Source: Eutreptiella sp. 'Long Island Sound 2002'
Lineage: Eukaryota; Euglenozoa; Euglenophyceae; Eutreptiales; Eutreptiaceae
Assembly (NCBI GenBank): GCA_964036045.1
Contig: OZ038384.1
Span: 23,613,000-23,676,999 of the forward strand
Length of the DNA: 64,000 bases
Reading direction: 5' to 3'
The notes under the pieces were generated by a model. The model ran no database searches, was not told the origin of the DNA, and saw only the letters and a list, made by a program, of their open reading frames with translations. The position numbers and the translations under genes were made by a program. Positions 22,038-30,860 of this stretch are shown piece after piece (the first letter of the stretch is position 1; each line of letters opens with the position of its first letter).

Positions 22038-22461
22038 TTAGTCGCTGGGCTGTGCGTGTTGATAGTGGATGAGGAGGTTGTAATACATACGGCGGTCGTC
22101 AGTTGTTTGTTGCGCTTCTTGTGCGTACACGTGGACACGGTGCTGTAGCTGTGCGTCCGCTCTCTTGACGGCGGTGAGTTGCATCTGATGTATTGTGGCC
22201 CTAGGTTCACGGGCGTGGTCCGTGATGACCCTGTAGAGTTGGAGTGGCACCGCTCCTCTGAGCACCGCTTCCTTGATCTCGGGTTGCCGCATCAGGCGCC
22301 GAACCTCATTTGCCGGTGGCGTGGCCGGGACCCATCCGGCGTGTTGTGCTATGGTGTTCTCTGGCGTCCAGGTGGCCAGGCGATTCTTCCTTGGGCGAAT
22401 GGGCATTGTTTGAAGTGTTCTGACGTCTCTGACTGTTGGAGATGGAAAGGGCATATGGTGA
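22038..22461 (-). pseudogene. End of LINE A ORF2: Cys/His knuckle and C-terminal helix
   Basis: Reading from 22461, the frame gives CPFHLQQSETSEHFKQCPF, the second half of an RT-associated Cys/His knuckle. The first half is at the end of the upstream fragment (33560). A frameshift near 22370 leads to ENTIAQHAGWVPATPP and a helical tail to 22038. LINE B has the homologous sequence (HTIAQHAGWLTQSPATQQ) at about 28935. This proves that A resumes exactly where B's tail ends. Confidence 0.7.
22450..22461 (+). repeat. Target-site duplication of LINE B, left copy
   Basis: GGCATATGGTGA, identical over 12 bp to 33546-33557. The two copies bracket LINE B exactly: its TAGG tail starts at 22462 and its truncated 5' end is at 33545. 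Confidence 0.93.
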
Positions 22462-22477
22462 GGTAGGTAGGTAGGTA

Positions 22478-23791
22478 TCTTCGGGAGCTCGGGATGCCTC
22501 CTTTGACATTGCAGGAAGAAGGTCTTACCAGGGGGACGTCCTGTCCCTCCCACTGCCCTATGTCAGGTGCCTCTTGAGCCGCTCCCGCATGTGCTTGGGA
22601 AGGCATTGTCGCGGCCACCCGGTCCATGTGTCCCAGGTGGGAGGGTGTCCCCACATGTGTCCATGGGTAGGGCCACATGCCCCCTCCTTCGGGCGGCAGC
22701 TCTCGGGGCTGCCCAGCCGTGTGGAGTATCTCTCACCACAAGGGGTATTGCTCCCGCTTGTCTACGGTACAACCGCCTCACCCTTGTGGCCTGAGTTGTG
22801 GGGCCACTCTGCTTGGCAGGTGACCCCCTCCTGGACTGTGTACCGGCTCACCTGTCACCGGTTGCTTCCATGGCTCCGGGTGACGTTTGCCACGGTCCCT
22901 GATGCAGCCTGGCCCGGCTCGGACCAGTGGCCTTGGAGTACCGCTCCTGCCACTGGCCCGGTGGGTCGGCTGGGTCGCCCCAGTGCGTCCGACCCATGGG
23001 GTATTGGTTCTTTCCTGTCCCTCGGCCGCCCTACGTGTGTGCAGTGTCCTGGGCCGCTGGGCTCCTGTTCACTGGTGTGCCCGCGCGGTTTGCTGTGTTG
23101 CGTCTGCGGTGTCCTGGGCCACCTGGCTCCTGTTCACTGGTGTGCTCGCTCGGTGTGTTGTGTTTCATGTGCGTGTCCTGGGCCACTTGGCTCCCGTTCA
23201 CCGGTGTGCGCGCTGTGTGCGGTGCGCGTGTGCCATTGGTGGTTGTGTCCCTCTTCCTCTCCCCCTAATTTTGGTTGTTATTTTTTTTCTTGTGGGAAAA
23301 GAAAGAAAAACAGGGGCGCGCCGACACTGCAGGCACAGGCATGGGCAGCTGGTGCGGCGGTGCAATAGCGTTGTGTCCTCTGGCGTGCGTCGTCGGTGCT
23401 GTGGCGGCGGTCCCGCCCCAGGGGTGCGGCTTGCGCGTCCTGATGTACACGGGCTTGGGTCAGGGTGGGTCTGGTGAGGTGTCTCTTTGCTTCTGGAGCT
23501 GGCTGGTTAGGCGGCTGTGTGGGCTGTGGGTGTGGGCTGTGGTTACCTTGTTCCCTCGGCGGGCCTGGTTAGGAGTCAAGGGTTAGCGGTTTCCGGGTGT
23601 GGCTCGGGTTTGATTTGTGCTTGGGTTCTGGCTCGGTTAGGCGGTTGCGACAGTAGCGGGCCTGGATTCGGTGCCTTTGGGCGTAGTGGTGTGGCGCGTG
23701 CGTTGGCGTCCTTCGGCGTCCGGTTCGTTTGGTGACTTCTGGGCGGGTCCTGGCGTGGCGCCCCGTGGTGGTGGTTTGCTGCGTAACGGGG
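22478..23791 (-). other. 3' untranslated region of LINE B
   Basis: No conserved reading frame. A segment at about 23036-23215 repeats a CTGGGCC(A/G)CYTGGCTCC-like phrase three times with a GTTCAC(T/C)GGTGTGC phrase, a short degenerate tandem repeat. The final ~75 bp before the tail resemble the end of LINE A. Confidence 0.55.
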
Positions 23792-25585
23792 TTAGGTGGC
23801 GGCGCCGCTGGCCAGGGGGTCAGGCGCGTCGTGTTGTGTGGTGAGCAGGGCTCCTGGGGTGCTGTGGGTGCCGCCAGTGTCGGTGCGCCGACGCTTGTGG
23901 GGTGGTGAGGGGGTGTGTTTGTGCGGGGCTGGGCTTTGGGTGATGTCCCACAGGCGGATGCTGTCTTGCTGCGTCTCCTGGAGGGTCTCCCGCAGGCGCC
24001 CGAGGACATACGGGTGGTCCTGGGGTGCGGGAAGGTTGCGGGGGTGGACTCCCAGGGGGAGGAGTGCATCAGCCAGCATGGCTTCCCATGCGGCCTGCAG
24101 CATCCACCCCCCCGCCGGCAGGAGGCGGCAGTTCTCCACCGACCCCTTGCGGGGCCGATGGACCAGGCCCTCGAGGGAGGGCTCTCCCCTGGCCAACTTT
24201 CGCAGCTCCCAGAGCTGCGTGTGGGTCCAGCGCTGCCACCACTGTTCCTGGGCGGGCTTGCGGTCTTGGGTGGAGGAGTGGGCGTGGGTGGGTGTGACGG
24301 GGTCGTGGGGACCGGTGGCGGTGGCGGGCCTGGGGGATTCCTCGTAGTCCTGTTCCGTGGTAGTGCGTGGGGATTTGGGGCGCGCGCGGATGTGGACCCG
24401 CGGGTGTGCGCGCACGGTCCCCGCCTCGGGGTTGGGCGGGGACTCGCGGCGGCGGCAATAGTGGGGCATGCGCTGTATGTGGGCTGTCATCGAGGTTTGG
24501 TAGGGGGGCGGGGACGCTGCTGGCGGACCATGGCGTCGTTCTGGCCTGGTCAGGGGCGGTCCGTGGGCCTGGGGTGCGGGCTTTGAGAGGTGGCGGGACG
24601 AGGTGCGTCGTGCTTCGGCCGCGGCGCGCTCTGCCATGAAGGTGGTGGCGGTGGCGTCGGTGACGGTGGGGGGGCGCCGCGCTAGGCGCTGCTGCCTTCG
24701 GGCCTGGGACGGCTGGGGCCGAATGTCATAGAGGATGTCCTCGGGGGGCCAGGTTCGCGCTGCCGTTGTGGCGCCGGGTTTGGACTTGGGTTTGGGCTTG
24801 GCTGCGGGTTGCGATCCTGGCGCGCTGACGGGTTTGAGTGGCTGTTTGGCGGCGGTCTTGGGTTTCGGCTGGGTCGCGGGTGTGGGCCTCGTCGGAACGT
24901 GGGCCGTGGCGGCGGCCGAGTTGCTCGCGGTGGGGACGGGTTTGGGGGACCGTTTGGGAGGTGTCCTCCGCGGCCTGGGGGGTGGAGTGCTGGATGAGGA
25001 CGTGGTGGTGGCGGTGGATGAGGTGGTTGTGGTGGTGGAGGTTGTGGAGTCGGAGGCGGAGGAGAGGGCTGTGGGAGACTGCGGAGGGTCCTGGGCTTCG
25101 GGGGCCGGCGTATGATGCTGGGTCCTGCAAGTAGCGAGAAAGAGGGTGCGGGTTCGGGCACCAGGCGTGTGCGCGCGTTTTTCCTGGTTCATCCGTGCGT
25201 GCTGGTGCTGGTGTGGCGGCGTTGTCTCGGCTGCGCGGGCACGTGGGTTACCCAGGGGGGTGGCCATATCTGCTCCAGGACGTGCGGGTGTGTTTGCTGG
25301 AGGTAGTCGAGGGTCTGGAAGAAGCATCTTTGGATGCCGGGCATGTCCTCCTCTGTGAGGTGGGGGTAGTTTTGGGTGGGGGTGTCTGGGCCCGGCCACA
25401 GCAGCGTCATGAGGCGGGCTGCCACCATGTACGGGCAGAGCTGTAGGGTGGTGGGGCGCGGGGGGGTGGGTCCCCTGCGGTTTTGGGGGGGCTTCCCTCT
25501 GCTCGGGGCGCAGCGTGACCACGCACACCCACCGGTCCGTGGGGATCCCCCAGGTCTGTTGGGTCCACTTGGCGAGGCAATACAT
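23792..25585 (-). pseudogene. LINE B ORF3, C-terminal part with basic tail
   Basis: A 597-codon frame. Its first ~130 residues are probably a shadow of the protease frame at 25596-25189. From about 25150 on it is Thr/Ser/Pro/Lys-rich, followed by a folded-looking stretch (WTHTQLWELRKLARGEPSLE, ENCRLLPAGGWMLQAAWEAM) and a tail PPHKRRRTD that resembles a nuclear localisation signal. The 3' ORFs of LINE C and D also end in PPHK-RRR after a Trp/Gly-rich module, so this may be a shared C-terminal domain. No enzymatic motif was seen. Confidence 0.45.
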
Positions 25586-26210
25586 CGCCCTACCAAGGCC
25601 CTGCCTGTTGCTGCGGATGAAGAGCAGCGTGTCCAGGGATTTGCGTTCCCACGTGCTCCAGATGTGGGGGTCGTCCAGCTCGTCCCCCCTGGCGTACGTG
25701 TCGGGGCCTGGGCTGTGTGGGGGGGGGGGCGTAGTCGGCAGGAAGGAGGGAGTCGGTGCCGTGTACCACCCAGTGGTCAGTGGGTGCGTGGTAGTTGGTG
25801 GTGGAGAGGGTGTAGTGCAGATTTTACATGAGGGTCATGTACGTGGAGGGCGCTGGCTGTTGCTCGTCGGGGGTGGGGATGTCCCCCGGGACGTGGTGCC
25901 GGAAGTTGCTCAGGGAGGCCATCCGGGCTACCCATGTTTCCTGCTCCCACTCTTTGGTGCTGCCGGGGGTGGCGCCGGGTGGGGGGTGGGCCATGTTGGG
26001 CTCGTGGTAGCGGGTGTGGCCCTTGGTGTCCACCCGCCCCGGCACGGGGTGTCCGACTAGGTGTCGCCCCAAGTGGATGGGGGGCACCCATATCCGGCTC
26101 CCCTTGGGGGGCGGGCTCTCGCCGTCTGGGGTGGCGCGTGGGGGGCGGTCGTGTCGGGCGACGTGGAGGAAGGCGTCGAAGAGGAACTCTCGGACGCCTT
26201 CCCCCAGGGT
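25180..26210 (-). pseudogene. Ulp1/C48-like cysteine protease region of LINE B
   Basis: Three pieces match the protease-like region of LINE A in order. EFLFDAFLHVARHDRP (about 26190) corresponds to the entry helix. After an in-frame TAA (about 25826), NLHYTLSTTNYHAPTDHW followed by WVVHGTDSLLP supplies the His and Asp positions (about 25820-25745). In a shifted frame, LQLCPYMVAARLMTLL supplies the Cys (about 25436), again CP instead of the family's CG. Pairwise similarity to LINE A across all three motifs supports a real domain, while the frameshift and stop show that this copy is broken. Biological target unknown. Confidence 0.5.
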
Positions 26211-26469
26211 GGCCGCCTGGACCTGGGTGGCCGGAGGTGCGTACGTCGTGTTCTCTGCCTCCCCGGAATTGCTGCCGTACCGCTGGGGGTTGTGTAGGGC
26301 GTAGGGTTCGGCCGGTGCGGCGGCTGGTGGTGCGGGGTGTGATGGGGGGGGTGGTGTGGGTTGGGGGGGGGGGTCGTCGTTGTCGCGCGTGGGGTCTGGT
26401 GATGGGGTCTCTTGTGGCGGTCGTGGGAGGGGGGATTCGCGGTGGCGTGTGTCGGCGGGGGTATGGACG

Positions 26470-28560
26470 TCAATTGGCTGGTTGCGTCCGTGGCCTAGTC
26501 TCGGGGGGGGGGGCGGGGGGTGGTGGTGTGGGGGTGGCGCTGTTGGTGGTGGGGGGGGCGGGGGTGGGTGTTGTGCTGGCTGGGGGTCTGGGCGTCCCTG
26601 TGGGTCGTGTGGGTGTTGCGTGTGTGCGCCGTGCGGCCCTTGCGGTTCTTGACTGGTTGTGGAGCCGGGGTGTGGGTGGGAGGCGGCCGCATGAGCGTCC
26701 TGGTGGGGCTGTGGTCCGTATGTAATGGGTTGCTGCTGGTGGATGGTGCTCGCTGGTATGGGTTGTGGGTGGGGAGGCTGCTGGTGGTGGTGGGGTGGGG
26801 GGAGGGGGGGGTGGGTGTTGTGCTGGCTGGTGGCCCGGGTGTCCCTGTGGGTCGTGTGGGTGTTGCGTGTGTGCGCCGTGCGGCCCTTGCGGTTCTTGAC
26901 TGGTTGTGGTGCCGGGGTGTGGGTGGGGGGCGGCCGCATGAGCGTCCGGGTGGAGCTGTGGTCCGTATGTAATGGGTGGCTGCTGGTGGATGGTGCTCGC
27001 TGGTATGGAGTGTGGGTGGGGGGGCTGCTGGTGGTGGTGGGGCGCTTCTACTAGGCCCTGGTTTTGCTGGTGTGCGTGCGCGGCTCCTCGCGGGTCCATG
27101 GGGGTGTATCGTGGCTCGTGTGTCGTGGGCCCGTGTAGTGGGGGCGGCGGGTGGTGCTTGACTGCGTGGTGCTGGTGTTGAGGGTGTGCTGGTTGTGTGT
27201 GGTACCCCGGCGTTGGTGGGTGTGGTGGCAGGGGCTGGTGGTGGTGGAATACGTGATGGTGTGGTGCGGTGATGTGCGCTATGTGGGGTGGGTGTTTCGT
27301 GGGGCCTGGTTGTGCTGGGGCGTGCTGGTGGGGGTCGCTGTAGCATGGGGGCATTAGAGGGTAGGGGTTGGGAGGGACGGGGGCGTGGTGGTGGTGTTGG
27401 TGGTGCCATGTCCCCTGGCTCTGTGCGTATGGTGGTCCTGGCATGGTGTGGACATGTGTGGGCGGTGGTGGCTGACTGGGCTGCAGGGTTTGGGTGCTGC
27501 GGTACGGTGGTGGTGGTGGGCGCTGGCGGTGGCGGTGTTGTTGGTGTGCCCCGGGGGTCTGGGCGTGGGGTGGTGCGGTGTGGCTGGACTCGGGCTCTGG
27601 TCGGGGCGTCGCGCCCTGCTGGCAGGCGCGTTGGCGGGCCCCCTGACCTGTCTTGGTATTCTTGGCCTGGTGGATGTCGGGGGCGGGTGAACCCCCCTGT
27701 CCCCGTGGGGGCGACGGGGAGCGGGCGTGCCAGCGGTGTGCCTCTTCGAGGCTCGTCTTGAGTCCTCTGACGTAGGTTTCCTGGTCCGTGAGGCCCATCC
27801 GCGTGGCGGTGGCCTCGTCGGGGGCGGCCAGGTGGGCGTCCTGGAAAGACGACCAGCCCTCCGGGGGCTTCTGTTGTGCGGGGTGGGGGTGGTGTGCCGG
27901 GTAGAGGAGTGCGCTGAGTGGGTGAGGTGTTCCCTTCCGACGGCCGAGGGCGTTGTTGAACCGGCGGCAAGTGATTCGGAGGTAGGCTGCTATCTCCTCT
28001 GGTGCTGTGTCGGCCCACGCTTCTGGCGTCAGGGCTGCTGCTTGGGGGGCCGGGAGTTGTGGGTCTGGGAGGTGTAGGTCACGGTGGTGGAGGTATAGGG
28101 CGAGGAGGATGTGGCGCGCCGCCACGTTCAAGCCGCCTCCGCTGTGGCGTAGGGGCGTGCTGTGGGGGGGCAGGGGTGTACTGCCCGTGGACACGGCTAT
28201 GGTCCAAGCGTGGTCCGCCGCGTCCGCCACGTAGTACCCTCCCAGGTGGTCCCGGAGGGTGTCGGTGAGGAACCCGAAGAAGCTGGAGTGGCTTGCGGGG
28301 GGGGGTGCGGCTGGGGCCGCGGGCCGCTCGCGGTGGTGGGGGTTGAGGTCCCCGCAGTGGGGGCAGTGGGTGAGGCGGTGCGCGGCTCCCAGGCAGATCC
28401 AGTGGTCTGGGTTGCAGGGCAGGGCTGTCTGTGGTAGCCGCTGGCGAACGCAGAGGGGACATGCGGTGGCTGGCGGTTGGTGGTACCTGTGGACGGACGG
28501 TGGCGTGGGGGGATGGGGGCTGGTGGCGCGCGCATGCTGGTGGGAGTGTGTGCGGTGCCT
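26470..28560 (-). CDS. LINE B ORF3, N-terminal part with RING-like finger
   Basis: An open frame beginning shortly after ORF2 ends (~28650). At 28354-28461 it has a RING-like cluster: CPLC, then C-x3-HW-x-C, then CPHC (ACPLCVRQRLPQ and HWICLGAAHRLTHCPHC). A folded region follows (FFGFLTDTLRDHLGGYYVA, then ARHILLALYLHHRDLHLPD, then EEIAAYLRITCRRFNNALG). The last ~350 residues are Pro/His/Gln-rich and include part of a 247-bp tandem duplication, where the frame becomes unreliable. There is no clear ATG before the finger; the first ATG (28230) lies after it, so a non-ATG or reinitiation start, or a lost start, must be assumed. Confidence 0.5.
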   Translation of the reverse strand, partial: RHRTHSHQHARATSPHPPTPPSVHRYHQPPATACPLCVRQRLPQTALPCNPDHWICLGAAHRLTHCPHCGDLNPHHRERPAAPAAPPPASHSSFFGFLTDTLRDHLGGYYVADAADHAWTIAVSTGSTPLPPHSTPLRHSGGGLNVAARHILLALYLHHRDLHLPDPQLPAPQAAALTPEAWADTAPEEIAAYLRITCRRFNNALGRRKGTPHPLSALLYPAHHPHPAQQKPPEGWSSFQDAHLAAPDEATATRMGLTDQETYVRGLKTSLEEAHRWHARSPSPPRGQGGSPAPDIHQAKNTKTGQGARQRACQQGATPRPEPESSHTAPPHAQTPGAHQQHRHRQRPPPPPYRSTQTLQPSQPPPPTHVHTMPGPPYAQSQGTWHHQHHHHAPVPPNPYPLMPPCYSDPHQHAPAQPGPTKHPPHIAHITAPHHHVFHHHQPLPPHPPTPGYHTQPAHPQHQHHAVKHHPPPPLHGPTTHEPRYTPMDPRGAAHAHQQNQGLVEAPHHHQQPPHPHSIPASTIHQQPPITYGPQLHPDAHAAAPHPHPGTTTSQEPQGPHGAHTQHPHDPQGHPGHQPAQHPPPPPPTPPPPAASPPTTHTSEHHPPAATHYIRTTAPPGRSCGRLPPTPRLHNQSRTARAARRTHATPTRPTGTPRPPASTTPTPAPPTTNSATPTPPPPAPPPETRPRTQPAN
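26564..27045. repeat. 247-bp tandem duplication in LINE B ORF3
   Basis: Two nearly identical copies (26564-26810 and 26811-27045) start GTGGGTGTTGTGCTGGCTGG. The period of 247 is not a multiple of three, so the duplication changes the reading frame of the downstream protein. Confidence 0.88.
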
Positions 28561-28639
28561 GTGGTGCCCGTGTGTGCTGTGCCAGTGCTGTGCTCGGTGG
28601 ACGGTGTGTAGACGTGGTGGGGGTTCCGTGTTGGTATGT

Positions 28640-29127
28640 CACGGGGTAGGTTCTCATGGTTGGTAGAACAGGAGTTTGAGGAGGTGGGCTTGGTCTGTTG
28701 GGGGCAGGGCTGCTGCATGCTGCAGGTATTTGTGGGTGCGGTATGTGAGCTGCTCCGCCGTCTTGACAACGGCCGTCCGCTGCATGTCCTCCGCGTGGGT
28801 GCGTAGCAAGGTGTAGACGACAGTGGGGACACGTCACCTGCGGACCGCCTCGAGTACCTCTGTCTGCTTGAGGACGGTGGCGAGTTGCTGGGTCGCCGGG
28901 GACTGCGTCAGCCATCCGGCGTGCTGTGCGATGGTGTGGGTTGGGTTCGAGTCTGTGAGGGTGTCCTGTCCTCTGTACAGGGGGCACATCTTGAAGTGGT
29001 CCCAGGTTTCTTCTTCCGCGTGGCTGCAGATGCATTTGGTGTATCCTGCGGGGACGTGGATCGAGCGGCGCGCATACCATCGGTGGTATCGGGTGAGGAG
29101 GGGAAGCTGTTCGAGGGCGAGTGGGAG
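28640..29127 (-). pseudogene. LINE B ORF2 C-terminus: Cys/His knuckle
   Basis: In frame with the RNase H ORF but after one TGA (29128). It reads LPLLTRYHRWYARR, then the knuckle KCICSHAEEETWDHFKMCPL and HTIAQHAGWLTQSPATQQ. The pattern C-x-C...H-x3-C is typical of the zinc-binding segment that follows RT/RNase H in many LINEs. A further stop near 28840 interrupts the helical tail. Confidence 0.6.
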
Positions 29128-30246
29128 TCAGGATTTTTGTAGGTGTGCTGGGAGGCCATCCGGGCGCAGGGCGGAGTAGTAGAGGGGGGTGTGGACGGAG
29201 TCTTCGAGGCGTCGGAGGAGTTCGGTGTTCGCTGGGTGGCCCAGTGTGGTGGCCAGTTGCTGGATGGGTGTGGGGTAGTGGTACTGCTTGTCTCGATCCG
29301 TGTACGGCGTGTCCTCCGGCATCCATTGGGGGGGCTGTGTGGCCGGGGGTATCGGGGGCAGGTGCTGCAGGTGGCCGTTGTGTGGGGTGTCCAGTCGCAC
29401 GTGTTCGAGCCCTGGGGTGTGGTTGGTGTTCTGGTGTTTGGCCTGCGTGTCTGCGCGTCCATTGCCGCATGCGTAGCGGTGTGACTCCTGTTTGACGATG
29501 TGTAGAGCGTCCTGGGGGTGCATGCCCTTGAAGGCCATCCATAGTCCCAACGCTTGTGTGGTGAGGCCGGACTCGAGTGCTTTGTCCTGGGGCAGGTCCG
29601 CAAGGCGCCTGGTGAGGTGGATGTCGACCGTGGCGTCCACGACTACCCAGATGTTGCGAGGCCGGATCGCCGTGGGTGGCAGTGTGGCGGCGACGGCGTC
29701 TGCAATGGTGCGCAGTTCGCCGTGGGTGGACGCCCCAAAGATGGTGGCCCCGGTGTGGTGTTCCACGTGGAGGCCGTCCGCGTGCCGGGTATTGCGCACG
29801 GAGGCGCAACCGACCGTGGGGGTGCGTTGCTGGGTGCCGGATGCGTCAGTGAAGTAGATGATGTCGGTGTCGCTGGGTATGGGTAGGCGGGCGATTGCTG
29901 TGGGGTTATAGACGTAGATGGGGTTTCCCTGGGCGGTTCTGGCGGTGATTTGCGTGGGTTGCAGTAGTGGCGCTGCATAGATGCCTATCCCCTGGGTGAT
30001 GATGGCACCAGCTTGTGGGGTGAGGCGGAGGAGGCCCCTGTCTGGGCGCCCCTGGGTGATATACGCGTACATCAGGTGGAAGAGGTATCCCGTATTGGGG
30101 TGGAACTTCTGGCACGTGATGGTCTGTCGCCGCTCCTTGTCGTCTTTGTCGCCGCGGAGGGTGGGGCATTTGTGCTGTAGGGGGCGCATGGGTGCCTCCT
30201 GAGGTCCTGCGCGGTGCGGATCGCAGCGGTCGTACTCTATGGCCAC
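29128..30246 (-). CDS. RNase H domain of LINE B
   Basis: A 372-codon frame with all four RNase H catalytic acids in order: Asp134 (IYFTDASGT), Glu177 (GASTHGELRT), Asp204 (WVVVDATVDI) and Asp266 (GNGRADTQAK). The preceding ~120 residues (QTITCQKFHPNTGYLFHLMY onward) link it to the RT. The enzyme removes template RNA during cDNA synthesis. In the intact element it would be part of the ORF2 polyprotein; a frameshift near 30300 separates it from the RT frame, and it ends at a TGA after which the same frame continues into the knuckle. LINE A has a homologous domain at 33900-34450. This is the best-preserved RNase H in the window. Confidence 0.8.
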   Translation of the reverse strand: MAIEYDRCDPHRAGPQEAPMRPLQHKCPTLRGDKDDKERRQTITCQKFHPNTGYLFHLMYAYITQGRPDRGLLRLTPQAGAIITQGIGIYAAPLLQPTQITARTAQGNPIYVYNPTAIARLPIPSDTDIIYFTDASGTQQRTPTVGCASVRNTRHADGLHVEHHTGATIFGASTHGELRTIADAVAATLPPTAIRPRNIWVVVDATVDIHLTRRLADLPQDKALESGLTTQALGLWMAFKGMHPQDALHIVKQESHRYACGNGRADTQAKHQNTNHTPGLEHVRLDTPHNGHLQHLPPIPPATQPPQWMPEDTPYTDRDKQYHYPTPIQQLATTLGHPANTELLRRLEDSVHTPLYYSALRPDGLPAHLQKS

Positions 30247-30860
30247 GCTGCCTGGGTCTGCCCGCTCGATGGTGAACGTTCATGTCGCCGTGGGTGTTCG
30301 GGTCGAGGCTACGTGCGCCGGGTGGTCCGGGGGTACCGTGTGAAACCAGGGGGAGAGCCATGCCTGCTGGTCGGCGGTGGCGGCGGCGGTGGGGGTGTGG
30401 TAGTGGGTGGAGATCAGGTGCAGCAGGGGCCACGGAGTGTCGACGGCTGCCGGGCCGCAGTGCCAGCACGTGCGTGGTGTGCCTTGGTCACCGTGTCTGA
30501 ACGTGGTACATCGGTCTCCGGTGCATTGTGTTTCGGGATGGACCAGGGGGCATGGTGTCGCTGGACAGTGCGGGTAGCATGTTTGTGGCCGTTTGGTGCT
30601 AGTAGCAGGATGGTGGGTGGTGTCCAGCCTACGGGTGACGGGGTAGGCTCCTCCTGCGTAGTGCCGCCGTCGTTTGGGGTCTCGTGCTCGCTCGGACGGG
30701 GCCGGGGGTGCTGGCAATGGAAGGCCGTGTACGCCGTGTCGATGTCCTTGGGCCCCGGCAGGTCGCGCCCTGCCTTCGTAGCACATGCGCGGAGGTACGC
30801 TTGGAAGACGTGGCGCGCTGGCCATTGTGGGTCTGAAAGGAACGGGGCGTGCCGGGCGTC

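Larger units (their letters stand above)
11504..22461 (-). mobile_element. LINE A, 3' portion (contains a nested LTR element)
   Basis: This is the downstream part of a minus-strand non-LTR retrotransposon whose upstream part lies at 33546-35099, separated by LINE B. Its 3' terminus on the minus strand is a TAGG-repeat tail (11504-11521). The preceding ~75 bp resemble the 3' end of LINE B at 22462-22550 (shared CCCTTGG/CCCCTGG, AAGACC and CCCGAG blocks before the ACCT tail). A 7-bp match AGGTTAT at 11497-11503 and 35100-35106 is a candidate target-site duplication. From 5' to 3' it encodes the end of ORF2, a RING-like ORF, disordered regions and an Ulp1-like protease, followed by a long 3' region. 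Confidence 0.85.
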
